Both the position numbers and the translations under genes were made by a program. DNA of 64,000 nucleotides from VXYL01 sp963665195 (GTDB lineage: Bacteria > Pseudomonadota > Gammaproteobacteria > Pseudomonadales > Azotimanducaceae): assembly GCA_963665195.1 (NCBI GenBank), contig OY762070.1, forward strand, positions 3,968,001 to 4,032,000. The letters are read 5' to 3'. Below, piece by piece: positions 40,648-52,233 of the stretch (its first letter is position 1; every line of letters starts with the position of its first letter). The notes under the pieces were generated by a model, which searched no databases, was not told the DNA's origin, and was given only the letters and a program-made list of their open reading frames with translations.

Positions 40648-41481
40648 TCAGCCGGAAGACGCGCCGATGGCCTGGGCGTGAGCTTTCAGCTCGGGCGTAC
40701 CGGGACTGATGCGCACGCCCGCGGCCCGCTTCTCTGCGAGGTCCTCTACCGTGCAGCCATCCAGAAAGGCGATACCCGCCGCCTTGCAGGCATCGAACAC
40801 GCGCTGCCTTGCCGCCTGCAACTCGTCGCTCGCGATGTCCGCCCGTGTGCCGCGCAGGCCATGCGACATGGACATGTCCGCCGGCCCCCATTCCGCGAAC
40901 GCGACCCCCTGCACGCGGGTGGTGAGTTCCGCGTTATCGAGCGCTCGGCGGTTCTCGATCTTGAGGCCGATCAGCAGTTCGCCGTCCGGGTTCAGCGGCC
41001 ACGGATCGGCGCATTCGAGATAGTCGTCCGACGAAATCCCCCAGATGCCGCACGCCGCGCCCTGGCCGCCCGAACCGCGCGTTCCGCCGCGGAAGGTGTA
41101 GCGGGACGCTTCCACCACCGCGGCGACGGCGTTCGGGCTTTCCGCGTGGCAGACAAGGAATCCGTGGACGCCGAGCGTCAGGAGCTGGCGGACGATCCAC
41201 GCATTGCTGCGCACGACGTCCACGCTGCGCCCCTCGAACGGCAATTCCACCAGCACCGGCACGGTCGGCGTTCGCACCGAGGCAAGGCCCTGCATGAAGC
41301 GGCCGAGTCCCGCCAGATCGAGCGGGCCATGTTCCATGCCGACGTTGATGTAGTCCGCCCAGGTGTCCGCCATCGCCGCCCCGGCCTCGAAGGTGAGTTC
41401 GGCGCCGGCGTGGCCGCCCGTATAGAAGACCATCTCGTCCGCAGCGAGCTTGGCGATGGCTTTGTTGACTTTCCCGACCAC
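40648..41481 (-). CDS. HpcH/HpaI aldolase / citrate lyase family protein
   Basis: This 277-residue TIM-barrel enzyme probably performs metal-dependent aldol cleavage or synthesis with pyruvate-like donors. Family features are VPVLVELPFEG, VHGFLVCHAESPNA, LLIGLKIENRRAL and a basic catalytic region. GTG 41481 overlaps the stop codon of the serine hydrolase upstream (TAGTG). In the operon it may act on a carbon skeleton released by the hydrolase. Confidence 0.75.
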   Translation of the reverse strand: MVGKVNKAIAKLAADEMVFYTGGHAGAELTFEAGAAMADTWADYINVGMEHGPLDLAGLGRFMQGLASVRTPTVPVLVELPFEGRSVDVVRSNAWIVRQLLTLGVHGFLVCHAESPNAVAAVVEASRYTFRGGTRGSGGQGAACGIWGISSDDYLECADPWPLNPDGELLIGLKIENRRALDNAELTTRVQGVAFAEWGPADMSMSHGLRGTRADIASDELQAARQRVFDACKAAGIAFLDGCTVEDLAEKRAAGVRISPGTPELKAHAQAIGASSG

Positions 41482-42671
41482 TAGACCAGCGCCTGATACA
41501 CCAGCGTCTTAAGTTCGCGCCGGATGGGATAGCTGGACGATGGCAGGAGCTGGGTGACGAAGACCACGATGACTTCCTCCACGGGGTCGATCCAGAAATA
41601 GGTGCTGGCCGCGCCGCCCCAGGCGAATTCGCCCGGCGAATCGAGCACGTTCGCAGCCGCCGGATCCACCACGACGGAGAAGCCGAGCCCGAAGCCGATG
41701 CCCTCGTAGCGCGTCTCGCTGAACACCGGCTGGCCCATCGCCGCCAGATCGCAGTTTCCCGGCAGGTGGTTGGTGGCCATGTACTCCACGGTCTTGCGGC
41801 CGAGCAGCCGCTCGCCGCCGAGTTCGCCTTTGCCGAGCAGCATCCGGGCGAAGGTGTGGTATTCGTCGATGGTGCCGACCATGCCGCCGCCCCCGGAAAG
41901 GAATGCAGGGCGACGGTGGTAGCGGGACTTCTCCGGATCGTCCTGCAAGCGGTACGACTCCGGCTTGACGAACTGATAGCAGGCGGCGAACCGTTCCGCG
42001 CCGCCTGGCTGCACTTGGAACCCGGAGTCCTTCATGCCGAGCGGCCCGGTGATGCGCTCTGCCACGAACTCGTCCAGCGCGACACCCGAAAAGTGCTCCA
42101 CGAGATGCCCGCAGACGTCCGTCGAGACGCTGTAGTTCCACTGCGTGCCCGGCGAGAACTTGAGCGGCAGCTTGGCGAGTTTCGCCACCATGTCCTGCAG
42201 CGTACCGTTACCGGTCACCTGCGCGTCTCGGTACATGGCGTCGACCGGATGGTCGCCCGCGAAGCCGTAGGTGAGGCCGGACGTGTGGCTCAGCAGGTGC
42301 TTGATGGTCATGGGCGCTGCGGGCGCCGCCGTGGCGTAGTGCTCCCGCGTGCCGCGGTCGAACACTTCGAGGTCCGCCCATTCCGGGACGTACTTGGCGA
42401 CCGGATCGTCGAGCTGAAAGCGGCCTTCCTCGTAGAGCATCATCAGCGCCGTGCTGGCGATCGGCTTGGTCATCGAATAGAAGCGCACCACCGCATCGCG
42501 CTGCATCGCCCGCTCGCGCTCCACATCGGCAAGCCCCGTGGCGTGGAAGAACGCCTCGTCGCCGCCGCGCGAGACCAGGCACAGCGCGCCGGGGTAGCGG
42601 CCGCTCTGAACGTAGCCGTCGATATGCCGGGCGATGCGCCCAAGCCGGTCGTCGTGAAAGCCGTTCGCCAT
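41481..42671 (-). CDS. Serine hydrolase, class C beta-lactamase/EstB family (2)
   Basis: This 396-residue PBP-fold esterase starts at ATG 42671 (AGGAA upstream); the frame extends to 42707 but MANGFHDD is the likely N-terminus. The catalytic SMTK is at Ser66-Lys69, and the Tyr motif is in TQWNYSVSTDV. WGGAASTYFWIDP near the C-terminus resembles the KTG-region of EstB-type hydrolases. No signal peptide is seen. It is the first gene of the six-gene operon and divergent from the PEP-mutase-like gene. Confidence 0.85.
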   Translation of the reverse strand: MANGFHDDRLGRIARHIDGYVQSGRYPGALCLVSRGGDEAFFHATGLADVERERAMQRDAVVRFYSMTKPIASTALMMLYEEGRFQLDDPVAKYVPEWADLEVFDRGTREHYATAAPAAPMTIKHLLSHTSGLTYGFAGDHPVDAMYRDAQVTGNGTLQDMVAKLAKLPLKFSPGTQWNYSVSTDVCGHLVEHFSGVALDEFVAERITGPLGMKDSGFQVQPGGAERFAACYQFVKPESYRLQDDPEKSRYHRRPAFLSGGGGMVGTIDEYHTFARMLLGKGELGGERLLGRKTVEYMATNHLPGNCDLAAMGQPVFSETRYEGIGFGLGFSVVVDPAAANVLDSPGEFAWGGAASTYFWIDPVEEVIVVFVTQLLPSSSYPIRRELKTLVYQALV

Positions 42672-42724
42672 CGCTCGGTTCCTGTCGATTGCGGCGAGCA
42701 TAACCAATGGCCTATGGTTCGGCC

Positions 42725-43588
42725 ATGTCCGTTCGATCCGATCTGCGCGAGGCCATTGCCAGCGGCGATGTCGTCTTCGCGCCGCTGGCTCTCGATGCCT
42801 TGACGGCGCGCATCGCGGAGCAGGCGGGATTCGGCGCCGTTTATCTGAGCGGCGGTGCGCTGGGCTATGCGCACGCGGTGAGCGAGGCGCTCTTGACTCT
42901 GACCGAGCTGACGGATGCGGCGCGCCACATCGTAGGGCGCTCGGCGGCGGCGGTGATCGTCGATGGCGGCGTGGGTTTCGGCGATGCGGTTCACGTCGCC
43001 CGCACCATCGCCGAAGTGGAGGCGACGGGTGCCGCGGCCATCGAGATCGAGGATCAAGTAGCGCCGAAGCGCGTCAGCCACCACCGGGGAATCGAACACC
43101 TGGTCGCCCCGGAAGAGATGGCGGCGAAGGTGGAGGTCGCGGTGCGAGCGCGCACGGACCCCGACTTCCTCATCATCGCCCGCACCGGCGCGGTGAGGAA
43201 CGAGTCGTTCGATGCCGCGGTGAAGCGCGCCAACCTGTACCGCGAAGCCGGTGCCGATCTCTCGATGCTGATGCCCGGGAGTGAAGCGGAGTGGGCTGGT
43301 GCGCCCAAGCGCATCGGTGGGCCGCTGGCGGCCATCGCGTCGCTGGATGCCCGACGGCCGGTAGAGTGGCGCGCCCTCGGCTGGAGCCTGGTGGTCGATC
43401 CGTTCACCGCGCAAGTGCTCGCTGTGGACGCGATCAAGAGCGCCTACGACGCCTTCATCGCCAGCGGCAGCACGGGCACGGACCGCGCCCGCATCCAGGC
43501 CAGCTACCGAACGTTAGCCGATCTTGCCGGTCTGGGCCCGCTCTACGCCATCGAGGACGAGACCACGGAGAAACGCGAGGGAGAGTGA
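42725..43588 (+). CDS. Isocitrate lyase / PEP mutase superfamily protein without the lyase cysteine
   Basis: This 287-residue TIM barrel starts at ATG 42725 (42707 is an alternative). The metal-binding and loop regions AVIVDGGVGFGDAVHV and IEIEDQVAPKR are clear, but the catalytic loop, Lys-Arg-Cys-Gly-His in lyases such as PrpB, reads KRVSHH. Lack of the cysteine argues against isocitrate or methylisocitrate lyase and for a decarboxylase or mutase-type reaction on an oxaloacetate-like acid. It is followed 2 bp later by a zinc dehydrogenase, so the two are probably one operon. Confidence 0.82.
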   Translation: MSVRSDLREAIASGDVVFAPLALDALTARIAEQAGFGAVYLSGGALGYAHAVSEALLTLTELTDAARHIVGRSAAAVIVDGGVGFGDAVHVARTIAEVEATGAAAIEIEDQVAPKRVSHHRGIEHLVAPEEMAAKVEVAVRARTDPDFLIIARTGAVRNESFDAAVKRANLYREAGADLSMLMPGSEAEWAGAPKRIGGPLAAIASLDARRPVEWRALGWSLVVDPFTAQVLAVDAIKSAYDAFIASGSTGTDRARIQASYRTLADLAGLGPLYAIEDETTEKREGE

Positions 43589-43590
43589 CG

Positions 43591-44640
43591 ATGCCCGCAA
43601 CGACCAAGGCCGCCCGCTGGGACGACGACCGCGCCATCGAGATCGCCGACAAGCCCCTCGCCCCGCCCGGCCCCGGCGAAGTGCAACTCGCGGTCGGCAG
43701 CGCCGGCATCTGCGGCTCGGACCTGCACTTCTATCGCGGCGAGTTCCGCGCTCGCCCCGGCATCACCCCCGGCCACGAGTTCGCCGGTACCGTCGCGGCC
43801 ACCGGCAGCGGCGTCAAGCACGTGCGCGAAGGCGACCTCGTGGGCATCGAACCCCTGCTCCGCTGCGGCCTGTGCCCGTTCTGCGTCTCCGGCGACTACC
43901 ACGTCTGCGGCGAGCGCGGCCTCGTCGGGGAGGGCGCCGATGGCGGCATGAGCGAGTTCGCCACCGTGCCTGCGGAGACGGTATTCAAGGCCCCGATGGG
44001 TCTCGACGCGGAAGCCGCCGCCCTCGCCGAGCCGCTCGCCTGCTCCGTCCACGGCTTCGACAAGGTGAAGCTGCGCGGCCACGAGACGGTGCTCATCGTC
44101 GGCGCCGGCACCATCGGCCTCACCGCGGTGCTCGCCGCCAGAGCCTGCGGCGCCAAGGCCATCGTCGTCGCCCGCCACCCGCACCAGCAGGAAGCGGCGC
44201 GGCGTCTCGGCGCAGTGGAAGTGATCGGCGACGACGATGCCGGCAACGCCCGCATCGACGAGCTGGCGCGATTGCAGGCTGTGGATGTGGCGGTGGAAAC
44301 CGTCGGCGGCAGCGGCGACACGCTGCTCACCGCCCAGCGCGCCGTTCGGCCGAAGGGCCGGATCGTGCTGCTCGGCGTCTTCACCAGCGGGGCCGCCACC
44401 ATCAACCCGCTGCATTTTGCCGTCCGCGAGGTGGAACTGATCGGCTCCATGACCTACGCCGCAAGCAACGGCCGCGCCGACTACGCCATCGCCTTGGACG
44501 TGGTGGCCGACTACGCGGACCTCGCCCGCTCCATCATCACCCACCGCTTCGACCTCGACCACACGCAGCAGGCATTCGAGACCGCGGCGGACAAGTCGAC
44601 GCGTTCGATCAAGGTGCATATCCAGCCGGGCAGCGGCTAA
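43591..44640 (+). CDS. Zinc-dependent medium-chain alcohol dehydrogenase
   Basis: This 349-residue MDR enzyme resembles sorbitol, threonine or L-idonate 5-dehydrogenases. Catalytic zinc ligands are in GICGSDLHF (Cys) and GHEFAG (His-Glu). Structural zinc cysteines are CGLCPFC and the Cys of YHVCGE. The NAD-binding VLIVGAGTIGLTAV is at about residue 170. Start ATG 43591 after GGGAGAG. It is paired with the PEP-mutase-like gene upstream, suggesting a short sugar-acid or hydroxy-acid catabolic route. Confidence 0.87.
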   Translation: MPATTKAARWDDDRAIEIADKPLAPPGPGEVQLAVGSAGICGSDLHFYRGEFRARPGITPGHEFAGTVAATGSGVKHVREGDLVGIEPLLRCGLCPFCVSGDYHVCGERGLVGEGADGGMSEFATVPAETVFKAPMGLDAEAAALAEPLACSVHGFDKVKLRGHETVLIVGAGTIGLTAVLAARACGAKAIVVARHPHQQEAARRLGAVEVIGDDDAGNARIDELARLQAVDVAVETVGGSGDTLLTAQRAVRPKGRIVLLGVFTSGAATINPLHFAVREVELIGSMTYAASNGRADYAIALDVVADYADLARSIITHRFDLDHTQQAFETAADKSTRSIKVHIQPGSG

Positions 44641-44660
44641 GCCATCGCGACAGGCCATGG

Positions 44661-44689
44661 TTGGACCCTGGGCTTTGGGCATCTATAGT
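44661..44689 (+). promoter_or_regulatory. Promoter of R-M system 2
   Basis: TTGGAC (44661-44666) and TATAGT (44684-44689) are separated by exactly 17 bases and lie 37 bases before the methyltransferase ATG. This is the best sigma-70-like promoter seen in the window. Confidence 0.6.
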
Positions 44690-44726
44690 CGTGCGATGCA
44701 ACGATTCCGCAGCCAGGGACGAGTCC

Positions 44727-45851
44727 ATGCCGTATCAGATCTCCGAGGCTAGGCGCGAGTGGTACCGCCAGGTAGCGGCGCGGTCCCGACGCCGCAAGGC
44801 AGCGGCGTGCGGCGGCCTGCTGGCCACCGAATCGGTGGCGGCGAACACGCCCGCACTGATGCCCGAGGCGTTGATGCCGCAGGAAGCCCCGTCCGGGCTG
44901 ACGGCACTGTCCTTGTTCTCGGGTGGGGGTGGCCTCGACCTGGGCTTCGAACGTGCCGGCTTCGAGCACGTTGCCAGCTTCGACGTGCTGGACATCTGCG
45001 GTGCCACGCTACGGCGAAATCGCCCCCAATGGCGCGTGTTCGGCGGCATTCAAGGCGATGTCGCGGATGTGGACTGGCAGCCGTTGGCGGGCAAGGTCGA
45101 TGTCGTCCACGGCGGCCCCCCGTGCCAGCCGTTCTCGATCGCTGGTTTTCGGCAAGGAGAGCGCGACGATCGAGACATGTGGCCCCAGTTCAAGCGTGCG
45201 GTTCTGGAGCTTCGGCCCGCGGCATTCGTTGCAGAGAACGTGCCCGGTCTGCTGGGCCCGCGATTCCTTAGCTACGTGGAAGAGACGATCATGGGCCCGT
45301 TGCGCGGCGAATACGACGTTCGCAGCTTCTCTCTCACGGCCACGGACTTCGGCGTACCCCAAGCGCGCAAGCGCGTGTTTTTCGTCGGTTTCGCGTCGGC
45401 AGACGGGGCCGGGCGGTTCCAACCACCGTTGCCGACGCACCGGATGCAAAGCGACGTTTTCTCGGCCGCGAACCCGACCATGGGGGCGCGCTCCGCACTC
45501 GGCTTGCCCGACGTGGGCTTCGACTGTGCCGCGCCGACACTCCGCTCCGGCTTTACGGGACCGCGGAAGACGACCAGCGTCCTCAACAGCAAGGCAAGCC
45601 AGTCAACGTGGGCCAAACTGCAGATTTGGCCGAACGGCGTACAGCAGGACCGCAGCATGGCCGCCGCCTTCCCGCCGGAGAACGGGCATTTCAGACTCTC
45701 CGTGCAGGACTGCGCAGTGCTTCAGGGGTTCCCCGACGATTGGCTCTTCGAAGGTGCCGTCTACCAGATCCTCGGCCAGATCGGGAATTCCGTCTGCCCG
45801 CCGGTCGGCTACGCGGTAGCACGCAGCATCTCCCACGCTCTGGCTGCATGA
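44727..45851 (+). CDS. DNA (cytosine-5) methyltransferase, R-M system 2
   Basis: This second C5-cytosine methylase has 374 residues. After an N-terminal Arg-rich extension (about 55 residues) come motif I LSLFSGGGGLDLGFE, motif IV GGPPCQPFS with catalytic Cys133, motif VI VAENVPG and motif VIII PQARKRVFFVG; motif IX/X ends with GQIGNSVCPPV. Start ATG 44727. The nuclease gene begins immediately after its TGA. It differs clearly in sequence from the methylase at 3005-4123, so it is not a recent duplicate. Confidence 0.93.
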   Translation: MPYQISEARREWYRQVAARSRRRKAAACGGLLATESVAANTPALMPEALMPQEAPSGLTALSLFSGGGGLDLGFERAGFEHVASFDVLDICGATLRRNRPQWRVFGGIQGDVADVDWQPLAGKVDVVHGGPPCQPFSIAGFRQGERDDRDMWPQFKRAVLELRPAAFVAENVPGLLGPRFLSYVEETIMGPLRGEYDVRSFSLTATDFGVPQARKRVFFVGFASADGAGRFQPPLPTHRMQSDVFSAANPTMGARSALGLPDVGFDCAAPTLRSGFTGPRKTTSVLNSKASQSTWAKLQIWPNGVQQDRSMAAAFPPENGHFRLSVQDCAVLQGFPDDWLFEGAVYQILGQIGNSVCPPVGYAVARSISHALAA

Positions 45852-46580
45852 ATGGCGGTACAGAACGACGACAGAGAGCAGGAGCTGATTCGTCTGGCCG
45901 GCCTGCGGGCTGGATCAAGCCGGTCAGGAATAGACGCCTTCTTGGATTTCTCCGCCAACGGAACGCGGTACGCCGCGCCTATCGAACTGAAGTCGTCGAC
46001 GAGTCGGTCCGTTTCGACGGCGCGGGACGTCGGACCGCAGCACATTGAGAAGTGGCGTCAGCGCATATGGGTCTTCGCGTTCTACGATCCTTCCGGCAGC
46101 CGGCTGGAGAGCACCTTGGTACTCGGCCCGAAGGACATGGAGCCTTGGATTGGACGGGTCGAGAGTTACATCGCGCCAGACATCGCGATCGGCGAACGCG
46201 TGGCGGAGAGGCTATCCGTGGAAGACCTGCATGTGATCTGCGGCCAGAAGGTCATCTACAGATTGGCGGACGCCCAAGCGCTGCACAAGCGGCAGTGGAC
46301 CAACAGGCGTTACGTCGACGAGATGGACCTTGATGACGGCTATAGCCCCGACAAGATGCTTGAGATACTGAAGGCTAGAGCCAAGTACCTGAACGCACGA
46401 GGAGCGACGTTGAACAATCCACACATACCAGCCGCCTATTGGTCTACGTTCGAGCAGCGGCTCCAGCTCAAGGAGATTGGCGACACGAGACTGAGAGCTG
46501 CGGTCCGAGCCTCGATTCGTCAACTCGCATTGGAGGATGGCGCCGTGCGCGCCCTCGCAAGGGCCTTGGCAACGCGTTGA
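45852..46580 (+). CDS. Predicted type II restriction endonuclease, R-M system 2
   Basis: This 242-residue protein directly follows the methylase with no gap. Residues 26-50 (GIDAFLDF, then APIELKSST) provide Asp28 or Asp32 and Glu45-x-Lys47, a PD-(D/E)XK catalytic arrangement. The rest (QHIEKWRQRIWVFAFYD, then a helical C-terminus) does not match a named enzyme I can recognise. Codon choice looks less GC-rich than in core genes, consistent with transfer. Assignment as the cognate nuclease rests on position and motif. Confidence 0.78.
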   Translation: MAVQNDDREQELIRLAGLRAGSSRSGIDAFLDFSANGTRYAAPIELKSSTSRSVSTARDVGPQHIEKWRQRIWVFAFYDPSGSRLESTLVLGPKDMEPWIGRVESYIAPDIAIGERVAERLSVEDLHVICGQKVIYRLADAQALHKRQWTNRRYVDEMDLDDGYSPDKMLEILKARAKYLNARGATLNNPHIPAAYWSTFEQRLQLKEIGDTRLRAAVRASIRQLALEDGAVRALARALATR

Positions 46581-46670
46581 CCAGGCCGCGCCCAGGGTCT
46601 GGCCGCCGCATGGATGCCGAGGACGACACAAGCTGGTATGGTCGCAGGCGAGCCGCTAGGAGCCGCTGCC

Positions 46671-47840
46671 ATGACCGTTGCCACCGTCGCTGAACGTGCC
46701 CCCACCGCCTCGCAGCACGCTGCCGCCTTGGCCGATTACATGCGCGAGGGGGAAGAGCGCGGGCGGGCGCTGGGCAATCGCGGGCCGGTGCGCTTGAAGC
46801 GCGGGGCGACGCTGGCGGACGACATTCTGGAAGCGTATTGGCAGCACGGCTTCTACGTCTTCAAGGATGTCATCGGCGAGGGCGAGCTTGCGGAACTCCG
46901 CGCCGACATGGCGGAGCTGCTGGACCGCGCGCCTGTCGGCCGGGATGCGGAGGTGGATGGGCATGGCCGTCCCGCGCTTGGCGGCGAGTTCAAGCGGCCC
47001 ACGTTCAGCTTCGTGCGGCCGCTCAGCGATCCGGTCGGCGGCACGGATCGCAACGGCGGGCGGCATCCGGCGAAGATGGTGGAGCCGGTGGCCGATGCCG
47101 GGGCGCCGAAAGAGGTCGTCTACCTGATCGCCGGCATGTGCCAGACCATCGAGTCGGGCCTGCGCCTGTACGGCCATCCGCACCTGCTCGCCATCGCGGA
47201 GAACATCAACGGCGCGGACTTCACGCCCTTCAACGACGCCATCTTCGTCAAGCCGCCGGGGCTCGGCGGCTCCGTCGCCTGGCATCAGGATGGCCTCACC
47301 CACTGGGACAACCCGAGTTGGAACGAAGGCATCCACGGCTTCAACTTCCAGGTCCAGCTCTATCCGACCACGCCCGGCAACTGCCTGTGGGTCATGCCGG
47401 GAACGCACAAGAAGGGCCGGCTCGACATCAAGGCGATGGTGAAGGAGAACGGCGGTTCCGAAGCGCTGCCGGGCGCCGTGCCGCTGATCTGCCAGCCGGG
47501 CGACGTGACGATGGTGAACCGGCAGACGCTGCATTGCTCGTTCGCCAACACCTCGCCGGACCTGCGCATCTCGCTCACCTTCGGCTTCCACCGCCGGGCA
47601 TCCGTGCTCGGTGCGCGCGGCAAGCTCGGCTCGAACGCGGGCGACGTCTACGACGAGCAGCGCATCTTCGACCGCTCGGCGGTGATCGCAGTGGCCATCG
47701 ACGCCCGCCGCCAGCACTTCCCGGAAGAGCGCCCCTACGCCTACCAGCCCTTCCAAGGCCTCGAGGACGAGTACCGCTGGAACCCGGCCACCTACGAGAA
47801 GGTGGTTCGGGACTACAACCTGAAGGACCTCGGCATCTAG
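46671..47840 (+). CDS. Phytanoyl-CoA dioxygenase (PhyH) family protein 2
   Basis: This Fe(II)/2-oxoglutarate-type oxygenase has 389 residues and is larger than the PhyH protein at 23 kb. The ligands are VAWHQDGLTHWD (His-x-Asp) and a His in NRQTLHCSFANTS, with Arg in RISLTFGFH. ATG 46671 has TAGGAG at 46657-46662. The N-terminal 90 residues and C-terminal FEERPYAYQP-like tail are additions to the core. The substrate is unknown. It stands alone between R-M system 2 and leuS. Confidence 0.85.
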   Translation: MTVATVAERAPTASQHAAALADYMREGEERGRALGNRGPVRLKRGATLADDILEAYWQHGFYVFKDVIGEGELAELRADMAELLDRAPVGRDAEVDGHGRPALGGEFKRPTFSFVRPLSDPVGGTDRNGGRHPAKMVEPVADAGAPKEVVYLIAGMCQTIESGLRLYGHPHLLAIAENINGADFTPFNDAIFVKPPGLGGSVAWHQDGLTHWDNPSWNEGIHGFNFQVQLYPTTPGNCLWVMPGTHKKGRLDIKAMVKENGGSEALPGAVPLICQPGDVTMVNRQTLHCSFANTSPDLRISLTFGFHRRASVLGARGKLGSNAGDVYDEQRIFDRSAVIAVAIDARRQHFPEERPYAYQPFQGLEDEYRWNPATYEKVVRDYNLKDLGI

Positions 47841-47922
47841 CAGCGCTAAGCCAAGCCGAGCCGCGGCGCACCGTGTTAATGTGCGCCGCCGTTCGACCAG
47901 CCCCCGCACGTCAGGACATTCG

Positions 47923-50345
<2,423 letters not shown>

Positions 50346-50349
<4 letters not shown>

Positions 50350-50840
50350 CGCGCCGCGGGGCGCTGGCCGGAGCCCTCGCCCTCGCCGTCGGCGGCTGCG
50401 GCTTCCGGCTGCGCCGCTGGGAACTGTCAGCCGCTTTTGCCAGCGTGAAGATCGATGCCGAACGCGGCGTCGACCTCGATCGCGAACTGCGGCGTGCGCT
50501 TCGATCCGCCGACGTGCATGTGGCCGAAGACGGCGATGCGGATGTGGTGATCCGCCTTGCCGAGCAGCATGAAGACCGTCGCCCCGTCGCGGTGACTGCG
50601 GGCGGCAGGACGGCGGAGTACGAACTCTCGATCCGCGTGCAGCTCTCGGCCCACGATGGCGCGGGCAACGAACTCGTGCCGGAGAGGGAACTCCTGATCG
50701 AGCGCGTGGCGCGTCTCGATCGCGAGAACCTTGCCGGCAGCCGCGAAGAGGAGGCGCTCTTGATGGCGGAGATGCGCAGCGACTTGGCGGGCCGCATGAT
50801 CCGCGCCCTAGATGCCGTCTCGGCGGCAGCCGCGGAGTAG
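50346..50840 (+). CDS. lptE: LPS-assembly lipoprotein LptE
   Basis: LptE plugs the LptD barrel that inserts LPS into the outer membrane. The 164-residue protein starts at ATG 50346 overlapping the leuS stop (ATGA), has a lipoprotein signal with lipobox VGGCGFRLR, and the family fold with YELSIRVQ and a helical end (EALLMAEMRSDLAGRMIRAL). Position between leuS and holA is the conserved gammaproteobacterial context and supports the call, because LptE sequences diverge widely. Confidence 0.9.
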
Positions 50841-50843
50841 CCC

Positions 50844-51872
50844 ATGCAGATGCGCGAAAACCAGCTCGCTAGGCACTTGCAGGGGGGAGACTTCCAGCCC
50901 GTCTATCTGGTCACCGGCGACGAGCAACTATTGGTGGACGAGGCCTGCGATGCGATCATCGCCGCCGCCAAGGCCCAGGGCTTCGACGAGCGCACCGTGT
51001 TCGAGGCCGTCCCCCGCGCCGATTGGCGGGAACTCTTCGCCAAGGCCGCCAACCTGTCGCTGTTCGCGACCAAGCGCCTGCTCGACGTGCGCCTCCTCGG
51101 GCGCGGCGTGGATCGCGCCGGCTCCGACGCTCTGCGCCGGTACCTGGGCGCGCCGCTCGACGACACGCTGCTGCTCTGCCGGGCCGTAGGCTTCGAATGG
51201 CGCCAGCGGAGCAGCGCTTGGTACAAGGCCATCGACAAGGCCGGCGTGGTCCTCGCCACCCGCCCCGTGACCAGCCGCGACCTGCCGCGCTGGCTGGAGG
51301 GACGCTGCCGCGCCGCCGGCGTGCAGCTCGAACCCGATGCCGTGGATGCCTTGGCGGAGCGCGTGGAAGGCAACCTGCTCGCCGCCAAGCAGGAGATCGA
51401 CAAGCTGAAGCTCTTGAACGCAGCCGCGCCGATCAGCGCCAAGGACGTGGCCGACGCCGTGGGCGATTCGGCCCACTTCGGCACCTTCGAGATGATCGAC
51501 GCGGCACTCGCGGGGCAAGCCGCCCGCACCCGCCGCATGGCGCGCACCCTGCGCGATGAGGGCGTCGCGGTGTTCATGATCCTGGGCGCCCTCGCCAACA
51601 ACCTGCGGCGCCTGCGCGAACTCGGCGCCGGCGGCCGCCCGCGCATGCCGCGCAGCCGCGTGCAGATCGCCGACCAAGCGGTGCGGCGGCTAGGCGCAGG
51701 CGGCATCGACGCGCTGCTCCAGGAATGCGCCCTGCTCGACTTGCAGGCCAAGGGAATGCTGCGCGGCGACGCTTGGCAGTCCCTGGAGCGCATCCTGCTG
51801 AGCCTCGCCGGCCGCCTGCAGCCGTCGGGGCTGACCGATGAAGCGGAGGCGCTCCGCGTCCAGGCAACCTAA
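50844..51872 (+). CDS. holA: DNA polymerase III delta subunit HolA
   Basis: HolA is the clamp-loader wrench that opens the beta clamp. The 342-residue protein starts with MRENQLARHL, then PVYLVTGDEQLLVDEACD, a typical delta N-terminus, and has LEGRCRAAGVQLEPDAV and ERVEGNLLAAKQEIDKL in the middle domain, with a helical collar domain after about residue 210. It lies 3 bp after lptE. Confidence 0.94.
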   Translation: MQMRENQLARHLQGGDFQPVYLVTGDEQLLVDEACDAIIAAAKAQGFDERTVFEAVPRADWRELFAKAANLSLFATKRLLDVRLLGRGVDRAGSDALRRYLGAPLDDTLLLCRAVGFEWRQRSSAWYKAIDKAGVVLATRPVTSRDLPRWLEGRCRAAGVQLEPDAVDALAERVEGNLLAAKQEIDKLKLLNAAAPISAKDVADAVGDSAHFGTFEMIDAALAGQAARTRRMARTLRDEGVAVFMILGALANNLRRLRELGAGGRPRMPRSRVQIADQAVRRLGAGGIDALLQECALLDLQAKGMLRGDAWQSLERILLSLAGRLQPSGLTDEAEALRVQAT

Positions 51873-51903
51873 GCGCCGCTTTGCGATCGGCGATCTGCGC
51901 CGA

Positions 51904-52224
51904 TCAGGCGTCCTCGACCACCACCGCGGTGCCGACCACCAGCAGTTCCGCGACGCCGCCCGCCAGCACCGAGGTGGTGAAGCGCACGGCAACCACCGCA
52001 TTGGCGCCCAAGCTCTCGGCTTCCGCCACCATGCGGTCCAAGGCCTGCTCGCGGGACTCGGCGATCAGCTTCGCATACTCGTGGATCTCGCCACCCACAA
52101 CGCTGCGCAGCCCGGCCATGATGTCCTTGCCGATGTGGCGCGCCCGCACCGTGTTGCCGCGTACGAGCCCTAGGCTCTGCGTGATGCGCTTGCCGCCGAT
52201 GGTTTCCGAAGTGACTACCAGCAT
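51904..52224 (-). CDS. YbjQ/UPF0145 family heavy-metal-binding-domain protein
   Basis: This 106-residue protein forms a pentameric fold of unknown function in relatives. Hallmarks are TSETIGGKRITQSLGLVRGN, EYAKLIAESREQALDRM and GANAVVAVRF. Annotations such as heavy-metal binding are not backed by an obvious metal motif here. It is convergent with holA and lies 9 bp downstream of a small membrane-protein gene. Confidence 0.85.
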   Translation of the reverse strand: MLVVTSETIGGKRITQSLGLVRGNTVRARHIGKDIMAGLRSVVGGEIHEYAKLIAESREQALDRMVAEAESLGANAVVAVRFTTSVLAGGVAELLVVGTAVVVEDA

Positions 52225-52233
52225 GGCTGCCTC

